From Thermoplasmatales archaeon (lineage in GTDB: Archaea > Thermoplasmatota > E2 > DHVEG-1): a stretch of DNA of 27,331 nucleotides. The notes under the pieces are model-generated. The model saw nothing but the letters and a program-made list of their open reading frames with translations, was not told the origin of the DNA and did no database searches. The stretch lies in NCBI GenBank assembly GCA_023128855.1, contig JAGMDE010000006.1:1-27331 (forward strand), given 5' to 3'. This document shows, in pieces, positions 1-7,478 of the stretch; positions within the stretch are counted from its first letter, which is position 1, and every line of letters starts with the position of its first letter. The position numbers and the translations under genes were made by a program.

Positions 1-32
1 ACATATCTAGCTTACAAGGCATTTTTAAAAAG

Positions 33-1670
33 CTAGAAAAACCGCTCCTTTATCAGTTCAAAAGTATCCTTAAATATACCTTTATCTTGGTCATTACAGT
101 ATTCTGGGTTACATTGTTTTTCAATTTTTCCAGCTACAGGAAAACCTGCAAGCCTAAGCATAGGTCTTGTTGCTTTTTTACCATGTTTCCATCGAGCATA
201 AAACCAATGAACAAAGAAAAATGCAGGGCCATATATCTTTCTCATATCTGGTGTCCAGAAATCTATATTGTTCTTCCAGGATCTGGCTATAACTTCCCAT
301 TGAAGCTCGGTAAGATTGTTAAGATTTTTTCTTCTACAATTACCCAAAATTGCATCTTTTAATGGGATAAACAAAACTGGCGTGTAAAACATCTTTGCAT
401 TATGATTTCTAAGATCATCAATTAAATCAAGAGTTGCAATAACATCCTCTTCTGTTTCATCAGGTTGCCCGGTCATGATTGTGCAAAGTGGCCACCAGTC
501 ATGATCGTTCAAGTATCCAATTGCTTCAACAACTAACTCAGGCCAATTATCAACACTATATGGTAATGCCTTACCTTTCATGTATTTCTTCATTAGTCTA
601 ACACTACCAGTTTCTATACCTATCTCAATAGATATGAAAGGTTTTTTGTATAAATTACTAGTCTGAGGGGTCCACTTTGTTTTTTCAATTAAAATCGGTG
701 TCAGTTCATCGAGAATTTTTTTATCATATATAACAGGGGCAAAAGAAGCATGAGACAATAAAATATGCTCTACGCCTGGATAGGAGGCTATAGATTTATA
801 CAGTTTGACAATTTCTTTTCTATTTGGAATAAAATTCTTTTTTGATTTGTAAAGGAAAATATCCTCAGTTACAGTGAATATTGATTTTGCTCCTTCCTTG
901 ATATTAACTTTGACTTCCTTCATAATATGATCAATTGGAAATGAATATTTGGTACGCATAGTAGGACTACAAAATTGGCATCCTCTACCACATCCTCTCA
1001 TTATCTCTACCATCCCATAGGATGAGGCATGTTTTATCAAAGGCACTTTTTCTCGATCTGGCTTTCGAGCTTCAAAATATTTCGGAACTTTTTCATCCTT
1101 CATTAACTTGTCAAAAACTTCAACAAGATCTTTCTCTCCTTCTCCTTGGAAGATTACATCAATTCCGAGTTTTTCTTGAGCATTTGCTTCGCTTATCTGC
1201 CAAGATCCTTGTCCACCAACAATTACTTTAGGTCTATATTTTTGGATGGAAGGATGGGTTACTAATTTTTCAAACTCTGATGCATTAAGAGCTTCACCAC
1301 CAAAACCAATAAGTGAATTATATGTAGTTGAGACGTATGCCAAACCCATTGGATCCATAGTTGAAATTCCGACAATCTTGGTTTTTTTCCCAATAAATTT
1401 ATGGAGATTATCATAATGAGAAACTACAACATTTTTCTCACCATATTTGTCGATAAGTATGGATTCTACTTTTCTGAGTCCATAGATAGTACGTTTTGCA
1501 GTCTCATCTTTGTTACTTTCAAGATTTTCAAGATGTTCTTTTAAAATATACCCTGATAATTTCTTTGGAAAAGTACATATAAATGCTGAAAATGGGTTGT
1601 CATTGTACTCATTTGCTTCAACACGCGAAGCGGCAAGAACTATTGGAACCCCATCTATCTCGTTATCCAT
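33..1670 (-). CDS. B12-binding domain radical SAM protein
   Basis: A 545-residue radical SAM enzyme. The [4Fe-4S] cluster motif CGRGCQFC gives C227, C231 and C234 (CxxxCxxC). Residues about 95-185 look like a cobalamin-binding Rossmann domain, ending in VGGQGSW and a FQGEGEKDLVEVF segment typical of B12-dependent radical SAM proteins. The C-terminal 120 residues are aromatic-rich and carry two further cysteines (KQCNPEYC). It starts 3 nt after the stop of the 105-aa gene, so the two are almost certainly co-transcribed and translationally coupled. B12-radical SAM enzymes mostly methylate or couple unactivated carbons. The 'STMDPMGL' region reminds me of archaeal lipid-modifying B12-radical SAM enzymes (GDGT ring synthases GrsA/B), but that is a recollection, not a search result. 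The substrate is unknown; family assignment is secure. Confidence 0.93.
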   Translation of the reverse strand: MDNEIDGVPIVLAASRVEANEYNDNPFSAFICTFPKKLSGYILKEHLENLESNKDETAKRTIYGLRKVESILIDKYGEKNVVVSHYDNLHKFIGKKTKIVGISTMDPMGLAYVSTTYNSLIGFGGEALNASEFEKLVTHPSIQKYRPKVIVGGQGSWQISEANAQEKLGIDVIFQGEGEKDLVEVFDKLMKDEKVPKYFEARKPDREKVPLIKHASSYGMVEIMRGCGRGCQFCSPTMRTKYSFPIDHIMKEVKVNIKEGAKSIFTVTEDIFLYKSKKNFIPNRKEIVKLYKSIASYPGVEHILLSHASFAPVIYDKKILDELTPILIEKTKWTPQTSNLYKKPFISIEIGIETGSVRLMKKYMKGKALPYSVDNWPELVVEAIGYLNDHDWWPLCTIMTGQPDETEEDVIATLDLIDDLRNHNAKMFYTPVLFIPLKDAILGNCRRKNLNNLTELQWEVIARSWKNNIDFWTPDMRKIYGPAFFFVHWFYARWKHGKKATRPMLRLAGFPVAGKIEKQCNPEYCNDQDKGIFKDTFELIKERFF

Positions 1671-1673
1671 TTC

Positions 1674-1991
1674 TTATCCAACCAGCATTTTTTTAAAAAC
1701 TGGATCTTTAATAGTTTCTTGAATTTTTAGAAGAAAATCTTTCCATGAAAGTGCATTTTTTGACCATTTAATCATCTCTCTTTTATGGAGTGATAGAATC
1801 TTAAGAAAACTTTGCCAATTATATCCTTCTTCCTTCAAAGGTATTGACCACCCTCCTTTCTTCCAAAGATAACTTGGTAATCTGTTTCCAAGCCATAGAG
1901 TCAGTGAATCGATTTTCAATCCGATCTCCATTTTTTGTTCCATAAATTGCTTTTTTAACATCATCGGCTCTGGAGGAATTGTCAATTTCAT
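1674..1991 (-). CDS. Small protein upstream of and coupled to B12-radical SAM gene
   Basis: A 105-residue protein that I do not recognise. It has no signal peptide, membrane segment or cysteine. It is basic and rich in Trp, Lys and Leu, with a likely helical C-terminal half (residues about 58-100). It ends 3 nt before the start of the B12-radical SAM gene. The ATG at 1989-1991 is the only sensible start, and a perfect inverted repeat begins 9 nt upstream. Tight coupling suggests that it is a partner, substrate-binding or regulatory subunit of the radical SAM enzyme. That is inference from position alone. Confidence 0.75.
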   Translation of the reverse strand: MKLTIPPEPMMLKKQFMEQKMEIGLKIDSLTLWLGNRLPSYLWKKGGWSIPLKEEGYNWQSFLKILSLHKREMIKWSKNALSWKDFLLKIQETIKDPVFKKMLVG

Positions 1992-2000
1992 ATTAAATGC

Positions 2001-2021
2001 CCCATATACTAGGTATATGGG
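2001..2021. promoter_or_regulatory. Perfect 21-bp palindrome upstream of the 105-aa/radical SAM operon
   Basis: CCCATATAC-TAG-GTATATGGG is a perfect inverted repeat with 9-bp arms and a 3-nt centre. It lies 9 to 30 nt upstream of the ATG at 1991, and its AT core overlaps where a TATA box or start site would fall. This is what an operator for a dimeric repressor looks like. A stem-loop in the 5' leader is the alternative. Confidence 0.5.
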
Positions 2022-2104
2022 ATTTAGTATTGAGATTTCATATTTATTATTTTTGAAAAATATGACTATTATCTTCCTACAAAACTTTTATTTTTAACTA
2101 GGCC

Positions 2105-2148
2105 CAAGCGAGAAATCCCCAAACTTTAGTTTGTGGGATGAATCGCAT
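2105..2148 (+). mobile_element. Orphan IS200/IS605-type right-end hairpin (possible omega-RNA 3' end remnant)
   Basis: A stem-loop at 2117-2137 (arms CCCCAAACT / AGTTTGtGGG, one bulged T, TT loop) is followed directly by GGGATGAATCGC. A short stem with a YTTTAG-type loop followed by GGGATGAATCGC is the usual form of the right end of tnpB-carrying IS200/IS605 elements, where it also forms the 3' end of the TnpB guide RNA scaffold. No tnpA or tnpB reading frame exists on its left, where only about 110 bp separate it from the neighbouring gene. It is at most a deletion remnant. The identification is by pattern memory. Confidence 0.4.
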
Positions 2149-2162
2149 GGAGAATTAAAATT

Positions 2163-2215
2163 AAAACGCCGAAAGGCGTTTTTTCCCCTGGGGGGAAAGC
2201 CATGTCATTTATGGC
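2163..2215. terminator. Cluster of three stem-loops, probable terminator of the Ig-repeat gene
   Basis: Three consecutive inverted repeats are visible: AAAACGCC-GAAA-GGCGTTTT (2163-2182, followed by more T), TTTCCCC-TGG-GGGGAAA (2182-2198) and GCCAT-N7-ATGGC (2199-2215). They lie just 3' of the minus-strand gene that ends at 2262 and are GC-rich against an AT-rich background. The first has a GNRA-type loop and T or A runs on both sides, so it could work on either strand. A structured RNA or part of the adjacent mobile-element remnant is also possible. Confidence 0.45.
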
Positions 2216-2261
2216 ATGGAAGGGGGACGCATTTGCTTTTCACTAGCTTTACACCTAAAGT

Positions 2262-3710
2262 CTATTTTACAAGGAGATTTATCAGTCGTTCTAACAATGG
2301 AAGATGATTTGTAAACCTCTTTAGAAATTGTAGGAACAGTGGATTGTGTGATATTATCTTGTTTTTCGGCATAATAACTTTAAAAGTTGCCCATTCGCTC
2401 TCACTATAGGGATCACTTGTTTGTGCTCTTATGGTAAATGTCCCTATTTTATTCCATGCAAATTTTAGTTTAACATGTGTCCCTGGTGGAAATGGTCCAT
2501 ACATTTTACCTGGACCACCAATTCCCCAGTCAACTCGAAGGGAGATTGGATCACCTTCAGGGTCATCAGTAATTACGAACGTATATTCGTATTCAACAAA
2601 CACTTTGCCATGTGACGGACCATTTATAATTGGTGGATTTGGTGGTAAATTCTCACCGATGAAAAATCTGTGATCATCAACATATATTTCTTCTGGAGAA
2701 GTTGTTAACTGACCAATTAGCCTATAGCCACCATCAGGTACTTGTTGATTATACTTGTCTTTTTGATCCCACCATATTTCATCGAAGGTCTCACCAGGAT
2801 CTAGTTCAATCCAGAGATAAATATACACTTCATGTACTAGCTCACCGTTAAAATTATAAATGAGAAAAGAAGGATTACCATCAATAGTACTATCACCAAC
2901 ATTTGTTAACCTTAGATTCACCATTTCACCAGATTCATAAATATTTTTATCAGTTGTTACCTCTATAGGATTATCATCAAGTATGAAAAAACTCTCATCA
3001 TCAAAATATTCCTCTTCATATGTTAAAAAAATTCCTTCAACAGTGTATTTACCTTGTGGTACACTGGGGAACCATACATCATTAAAGCTTTTACCCGGTG
3101 TGAGGATTATCCAGCAATCAGGGTAACAACCATAAACTAGTTCATGGTCTTCATTAAAAACTTCAAGGGTTGGATTGCCCTCAATTGCTTCATCAGCGAT
3201 ATTTGTAAGAGATAAGACTACTGGTTCACCAGGTTCATATATTGGTTTATCAGTTGAAACATCTATAATTCGATCATCTATTACTACAGTTGTAAAAGTT
3301 GGAACACTATCCTCTACCATGGGATCATTTGTTGAGGTTGCACGAACAGTAATAGTATACGTTGCCTCTTCCACATAGTAAGGCTCAACTGTTAAAACAA
3401 CTATACCACTTTTACCAGGGCTAAGAGTAATTACTTCAATGCTAAGTGATGACCAATAACAACAATCTATAAGATCAGGGCAATCCAAAATGTAAGTATC
3501 AATTAAATCACCTGTGTTAGTAACTTCAATTCCATATACCGCTGTTTCAAAAGGATAAACCGTCATAGAATTATCATCACAAGAAACACTAACACTATAA
3601 TCATCTAGTCGTCCTGTTTTATTTACATTTTCTCCAACTATTGAATAACAACAAAAAACATTACAAATCATCAAAAAAGTTGTTATCAAACCAATTGTTT
3701 TCTTATTCAT
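2262..3710 (-). CDS. Secreted/cell-surface protein with tandem Ig-like repeats
   Basis: A 482-residue protein with an N-terminal signal peptide (MNKK, then a hydrophobic stretch to about residue 25). Residues about 35-145 resemble a NEW3/CARDB-like Ig domain (VTNTGD, LSPGKSG). Two tandem domains follow at about 148-250 and 251-352, each opening with a (V/T)(S/T)TDKxIYExGE motif, with LTN and GNP in the middle and a Gx(F/Y) strand near the end; they resemble intracellular-proteinase-inhibitor (BsuPI) Ig folds. A PKD-like domain opens with NLPPNPP at about 354. The last 35 residues (MPKNK, then alternating Leu/Phe and basic residues) contain no clear membrane helix and may be a sorting tail. 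The ATG at 3710 is preceded by GGGAGGAC, a strong ribosome site. Ligand and role are unknown. Confidence 0.88.
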   Translation of the reverse strand: MNKKTIGLITTFLMICNVFCCYSIVGENVNKTGRLDDYSVSVSCDDNSMTVYPFETAVYGIEVTNTGDLIDTYILDCPDLIDCCYWSSLSIEVITLSPGKSGIVVLTVEPYYVEEATYTITVRATSTNDPMVEDSVPTFTTVVIDDRIIDVSTDKPIYEPGEPVVLSLTNIADEAIEGNPTLEVFNEDHELVYGCYPDCWIILTPGKSFNDVWFPSVPQGKYTVEGIFLTYEEEYFDDESFFILDDNPIEVTTDKNIYESGEMVNLRLTNVGDSTIDGNPSFLIYNFNGELVHEVYIYLWIELDPGETFDEIWWDQKDKYNQQVPDGGYRLIGQLTTSPEEIYVDDHRFFIGENLPPNPPIINGPSHGKVFVEYEYTFVITDDPEGDPISLRVDWGIGGPGKMYGPFPPGTHVKLKFAWNKIGTFTIRAQTSDPYSESEWATFKVIMPKNKIISHNPLFLQFLKRFTNHLPLLERLINLLVK

Positions 3711-3741
3711 AGTCCTCCCTCTAATTCATATTCTTATTTAG

Positions 3742-4276
3742 TTAATAGTATTTAAAAGTTATATGCAGATTCCACACAAAATGTCGAAAAATAATTTTTC
3801 TAAAAATTGTAAAAACAGTGAACTTATTGTTAGAGCATCAAGAGCCGTATTTTATGCTATAGGCTTTTCACTAAAATCATTGGCGATAGATAATATTCCT
3901 AAAAAGATATATCTATTAAAGAAATTACATGGAAAAACATTTGTTTTAGCTGGAGCGATTGGTGGTTTCCACGATCCCTTTTTTGGCTTTGGGATAAATA
4001 GTGCATTAATATCAGGAAAAATCGCTGCGATGACAGTAGTTTCTAGAAAAAAAAGGGGGGGGGGTACAAGAATTTAAACGATTCACAACTAATTTGGATA
4101 GAATGTTTATACTGTCTAAAATTTATAATCATTTACCATTGAGAAATATTGTTATTCCACGATTATTTAAGAGTACAACAAGTATTATACCAATTGTTGG
4201 AAGAAATCTTCGAAGTATTCCAGGATTTACTCATGAGGATTGTTTTAAGATTTTAAATATCGACACTGTTTTTTAA
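3742..4276 (+). pseudogene. Decayed FAD-dependent oxidoreductase, C-terminal fragment with frameshift
   Basis: This is the C-terminal part of a FAD-dependent oxidoreductase of the geranylgeranyl-reductase/dehydrogenase type. The first frame (ATG 3763) carries FVLAGAIGGFHDPFFGFGIN and ALISGKIAAM, the usual final FAD-contact region, but the normal GD of that motif is missing. The frame is then lost in a run of 8 A and 10 G (4047-4064). It resumes one frame over as VQEFKRF through KIYNHLPLRN to the stop at 4276. Removal of one G restores a continuous reading. The frame is open only back to 3742, against more than 350 residues in intact relatives, so the N-terminal FAD-binding part is gone. The fragment is therefore a pseudogene even if the G run were a sequencing error. 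Confidence 0.8.
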
Positions 4277-4326
4277 CACACCATTTTCAACACTACCAAT
4301 TCAACACTTCTTTATTCAACAGAACC
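4277..4326 (+). repeat. CAACAC-rich intergenic repeat, copy A
   Basis: This copy starts directly after the stop of the decayed oxidoreductase. Its segment 4289-4326 matches 13102-13139 at 33 of 38 positions in the same orientation. Shared blocks are AACACTAC, AATTCAACACTTCT and TTCAACAGAAC. Its first half also resembles copy D (inverted, 9721-9756). Confidence 0.65.
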
Positions 4327-4422
4327 TAAATTTCTATATTTTTATTTTTACAGTATATAGGTAAATTGTAAATTGAATATAATCATGAGGTCAGATCTAC
4401 AAGAGATATACTTGTTATGTAG

Positions 4423-5193
4423 CTAACTGAGTTCAATATTTTCAACGTTTATTCCATAGACAAGATAATCTCCACATCTCTGACGAACATCGTATTCCAG
4501 ACATTCACCATATGACCAAATTTCTTTTTCAATACGTCCATGAATAGTTACATTAGTACCAGTGGGTGGATCTGAATAAAACATTGTATCATTTTCAGTA
4601 AACAAGTTTATCAAAAGGTTAGAATTATTATATTCTGCATCTAATTGGAACCCTTTTAAACGTTGAATAGTTCCATTTATTGTAATATTTTCTCCAAGTT
4701 TATCTGCTAATTCTTCACCAACAATTTCATCGATTGTTATTTCATCTTCTGTCAACTCTCTGATTTCTTCAGCAACAATCACAGTTGGATCATATGCTCT
4801 ACCTTCATGATCAATTAGATGTTGTAAACCATCGTCTTCTTCTATATATTTCATTGCCTGTACAGTTCCGATTACCTGAATTTTTTTACCTAAAGGCACT
4901 GTTAATTTAGTGGTATCGATACTAACGATTACACCTGGGAGAATTTTATCATTCCACTCAACGCCATCTGACATATCATAACCATAATTCTTACCCGCAG
5001 GAACTGAATTAATCACACCGATAAGACTTACTTTTTTTCCATCACAGTCTTCTAACGTATCACCAACACAAAATCCAGATGAATAATCAATACAATTCAC
5101 ACATTCTTGATTTTGTAAAATTAAAAAAGTTGTTACTCCAATTAATATTATTGCTATTACAATAATTCCTATTAAAGCATATTGTTTTTTCAT
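4423..5193 (-). CDS. Membrane-anchored protein with two OB-fold-like domains
   Basis: A 256-residue protein with one N-terminal membrane helix (residues about 6-27), so it is probably anchored with the rest outside the cell. After a short cysteine-bearing linker (CVNC at about 31-34), two beta-rich segments follow, about 45-145 and 150-255. They carry VSLIGVINSV / IQVIGTVQAM and ITINGTIQRL / VTIHGRIEKE strands, the alternating pattern of OB-fold (tRNA_anti-like) proteins. It has eight cysteines in all. No Shine-Dalgarno is seen before the ATG, but TATA-like AT runs lie about 20-30 nt upstream, so it may be leaderless. The function is not known; OB-folds bind oligosaccharide, metal or nucleic acid. 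Confidence 0.8.
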   Translation of the reverse strand: MKKQYALIGIIVIAIILIGVTTFLILQNQECVNCIDYSSGFCVGDTLEDCDGKKVSLIGVINSVPAGKNYGYDMSDGVEWNDKILPGVIVSIDTTKLTVPLGKKIQVIGTVQAMKYIEEDDGLQHLIDHEGRAYDPTVIVAEEIRELTEDEITIDEIVGEELADKLGENITINGTIQRLKGFQLDAEYNNSNLLINLFTENDTMFYSDPPTGTNVTIHGRIEKEIWSYGECLEYDVRQRCGDYLVYGINVENIELS

Positions 5194-5246
5194 TTAAATC
5201 ATAAGATATTACTTTATATTTTATATTACACAAAGAGTTATAAAAT

Positions 5247-5264
5247 GTTTGGGAAAAACCAAAC
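5247..5264. promoter_or_regulatory. Palindrome GTTTGG-N6-CCAAAC, copy 1 (upstream of ABC operon)
   Basis: GTTTGGGAAAAACCAAAC has perfect 6-bp arms and a 6-bp A-rich centre. It lies 57 nt upstream of the ABC transporter ATG, so it could be an operator. A second copy, 17 of 18 identical, lies at 7327-7344 beyond the end of the operon. Confidence 0.45.
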
Positions 5265-5320
5265 AAAAGAATAAAAATTTTAATCGATATTATTAAATTT
5301 ACTACTTTGTTGTCAAATTC

Positions 5321-6250
5321 ATGAGCATATATGCAGAAGGCATCTATAAAAAATATGGAGATATCCAGGCATTGTCCGATGCATCTCTTGAAGTCAAACC
5401 GGGGGAGATATTTGGACTATTTGGCCCAAACGGTGCAGGCAAAACAACCTTTGTTAGAGTGTTGACAGGCCTTACAAATCCAGATTCCGGAAATGCTAGA
5501 GTATGTGGAGTTGATGTAATTGCCCGTCCAAATGCTGTTAGATGCCATACCTCCATTCTTGTTGAGCGTCCATATCTCTATGAAAAGATGAAGCTCAAGA
5601 ATTATTTAAAATTCTATGCAAAGCTCTGTAACATATCTTCACCTCAAGTAGATAAAAAAGTTGCAAAAGCAGTTGAAATTGTTGGCATGGAAAAGAAAAT
5701 CGACATAAGGTTGCAGACAATGTCCATGGGTGAACGACAACGTGCTGAAATTGCAAGAGTATTAATCAAATCTGCAGAAGTGTTATTTCTTGATGAGCCT
5801 TTTAATGGAATTGATTTGGAAATGAGAAAAAAATTACGATCATATTTAAAACTCCTACTTGAAAATGGGAAATGCATTTTCTTCACTTCCCATAACCTTC
5901 TTGAGGCTGAGCAGATTGTAGATAAGTTTGCAATCATCAATCAGGGGAAGATTATTGCAATGGGAACTTCCCAGGATTTAAAGGATAAATATCTAATGCC
6001 AAAACTTTTCATTAGACTAAAGAACCCGCAAAAAGGTCTAGAAATTCTCCAAAGCAAAGCAGAGTATAATCAGTCAGAGATTGACCAAGAAGGAATATGT
6101 ATTACACTTAAGAGAAAGGATGATATTCCAAACCTTATTCGCTTTTTAGCTACGCAAGATCTTGAGATTTATGAAATTAAATCATTAGGAACAATGGAGG
6201 ATGTTTTCAGCCAAGTGATCAAATCACCAAAGGAAGAGGTGGTAACATAA
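5321..6250 (+). CDS. ABC-2 type transporter, ATP-binding protein
   Basis: A 309-residue ABC ATPase. Walker A is GPNGAGKTT (35-43), the ABC signature is MSMGERQ (134-140), Walker B is VLFLDEP (154-160) and the switch His is H191 (TSHNL). The Q-loop position reads VERPYLYEKM, with Glu in place of Gln as in several ABC-2 exporter ATPases. The last 80 residues form the extra C-terminal domain usual for drug or polymer export ATPases. The permease follows 44 nt downstream, and together they would form a homodimeric or heterodimeric exporter. There is no ribosome site before the ATG. An AT-rich TATA-like stretch is centred about 27 nt upstream, so translation is probably leaderless. The substrate is unknown. 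Confidence 0.95.
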   Translation: MSIYAEGIYKKYGDIQALSDASLEVKPGEIFGLFGPNGAGKTTFVRVLTGLTNPDSGNARVCGVDVIARPNAVRCHTSILVERPYLYEKMKLKNYLKFYAKLCNISSPQVDKKVAKAVEIVGMEKKIDIRLQTMSMGERQRAEIARVLIKSAEVLFLDEPFNGIDLEMRKKLRSYLKLLLENGKCIFFTSHNLLEAEQIVDKFAIINQGKIIAMGTSQDLKDKYLMPKLFIRLKNPQKGLEILQSKAEYNQSEIDQEGICITLKRKDDIPNLIRFLATQDLEIYEIKSLGTMEDVFSQVIKSPKEEVVT

Positions 6251-6294
6251 TCCATCAATCTGAAGGAGATGTAAGGTTAATAGATCGACTAAGC

Positions 6295-7113
6295 TTGATA
6301 AAAACCATTATGATTAAAGATGTGTTAAGCGCTAAACTTTGGCTTTTGGCAACTTTTGTCATTTCAATGATTGTTTATTTTATAATGTTCATACTATTTG
6401 TATCACCAAATTCGAATGATATTGATGCGATAACTTGGAACCCAACCACAATTCTTTTTATTTATGGTTTGGCAATTTTGATCAACATGCTATCATTTCT
6501 AATATCCTATGCTCAATTTTATGCTGCTGAAATAAAGAAGGGGACAATTAGATCACTATCATTATATCCACTCAACATGAATGATATTACCATTGCAAAG
6601 ATATTATCCAGTGCAATTGTAGCCTCCATAGTAAGTACCATGATGTTTTTTTCAATAATTGGACCTTTTATGTTTGCGGGAGCTTACTCCATTGATGGAG
6701 TTTTACTCATTCAATTTAGTGCTATTCTTACCTCAATTTTCATTCTTGCAACAGCAGCCTTTGGTTCTCATGTTATCATATATTTTCTTGGATCCATAAA
6801 AATTTCTGGTAATGCCCTTAATACTATCATGTTTACTATCTCGTTTTTCTTCACAGAAAACATGATAGTTCGATTAGGTGAGATTTTCCGCTTCTTAGAT
6901 CCGAATGTGGATATGGCCAGTGTTTCTGAGGTAAGTAAGGCCCTCGCTCAGTTCTCTCCATTCCATTCCACAGGGCGATTTATTTCAAATTCTCTATTGG
7001 CTACAGGATATGGTCTTGACCTTCATTTTATATTGCCAATTGGATTAATTACCATTATCCTTGGTTATGTATTTGGTAGGAAAATACACCTAGACATCTT
7101 TTTAAAAGAATGA
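6295..7113 (+). CDS. ABC-2 type transporter permease
   Basis: A 272-residue integral membrane protein with six likely helices: about 13-34, 51-71, 104-127, 135-158, 165-186 and the last near 245-262. A KIHLDIFLKE tail follows. Its position just after the ATPase gene shows that it is the partner permease of an ABC-2 exporter. The start is uncertain. TTG 6295 and ATG 6310 are in frame, but the only good ribosome site (GGAG, 6265-6268) lies about 26 nt before the TTG, so neither is ideal. An unusual start codon or a small sequence error nearer the GGAG would fit better. Confidence 0.88.
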   Translation: MIKTIMIKDVLSAKLWLLATFVISMIVYFIMFILFVSPNSNDIDAITWNPTTILFIYGLAILINMLSFLISYAQFYAAEIKKGTIRSLSLYPLNMNDITIAKILSSAIVASIVSTMMFFSIIGPFMFAGAYSIDGVLLIQFSAILTSIFILATAAFGSHVIIYFLGSIKISGNALNTIMFTISFFFTENMIVRLGEIFRFLDPNVDMASVSEVSKALAQFSPFHSTGRFISNSLLATGYGLDLHFILPIGLITIILGYVFGRKIHLDIFLKE

Positions 7114-7133
7114 ATTGGTAAAGGTAGGGGTTT

Positions 7134-7287
7134 CTAAACATTGGAAGAGCAATTTTTGAGAAGCTGTAAAAAACATTCTTTATACTTATCCCGATCAGTT
7201 GCAAATGGGAGCATAGTCACCTTTACATATGTCCTTTAGAGTTTTCTTGATCACCTCATACTCATTTCCCGATGTGAACTTCTCTAT
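7134..7287 (-). pseudogene. Remnant of an unidentified gene, one frameshift
   Basis: On the minus strand a short coding-looking stretch reads EKFTSGNEYEVIKKTLKD then ICKGDYAP and hits a stop. If one C of the CCC run near 7205-7210 is dropped, it continues as FATDRDKYKECFLQLLKNC to a stop at 7134-7136. A stop at 7288-7290 closes it upstream and no start codon is present. The amino-acid composition looks like a helical, soluble protein rather than chance translation. I cannot name the family. Confidence 0.35.
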
Positions 7288-7326
7288 TTATTTTTTGTTT
7301 GGAAGCAGATCGCTCTATTCTCTTTG

Positions 7327-7344
7327 GTTTGGAAAAAACCAAAC
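7327..7344. promoter_or_regulatory. Palindrome GTTTGG-N6-CCAAAC, copy 2
   Basis: GTTTGGAAAAAACCAAAC differs from copy 1 (5247-5264) at one central position. It lies about 210 bp past the permease stop and about 300 bp before the secreted amidotransferase-like gene. The same arms and spacing suggest the same DNA-binding protein, or the ends of a transferred block that carries the ABC genes. Confidence 0.4.
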
Positions 7345-7366
7345 GAACATTCTGCCAACACATTTG

Positions 7367-7406
7367 TAACAACCCAAATGCAACACCCTTCGTGCAACAG
7401 TACCCG
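7367..7406 (+). repeat. CAACAC-rich intergenic repeat, copy B (left inverted repeat)
   Basis: This 40-bp segment matches the reverse complement of 9517-9556 at 35 of 40 positions, including AAATGCAACACCCT and AGTACCCG. The two face each other around the 625-aa gene. Its CAACAC...CAACAG..ACC layout also matches copies A and E. Confidence 0.7.
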
Positions 7407-7416
7407 GAGGAGGCTT

Positions 7417-7478
7417 TGCATTTTTATTCCAAAAAATCGTGAATAAAAGTGCAAAATAGTGAATAAAAGTGCAGAGTA
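7417..7478. promoter_or_regulatory. Array of three 13-bp TGCACTTTTATTC-type sites
   Basis: GAATAAAAGTGCA occurs at 7441-7453 and 7461-7473, inside a 20-bp tandem repeat (7439-7458 and 7459-7478, 18 of 20 identical). A 12-of-13 inverted copy lies at 7417-7429. Such a three-site array in an intergenic region is typical of operator clusters. The next open frame is a 17-codon ORF at 7530-7583 and then the 625-aa gene, so the site may have belonged to a gene now lost. Confidence 0.5.

Noticed and set aside
1674..1991. 105-aa protein as a RiPP recognition element (RRE) or precursor
   Set aside because: No winged-helix pattern is evident by eye and no core-peptide-like tail; its role is left open.
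7439..7478. CRISPR-like tandem repeat
   Set aside because: Only two 20-bp units without spacers between them.
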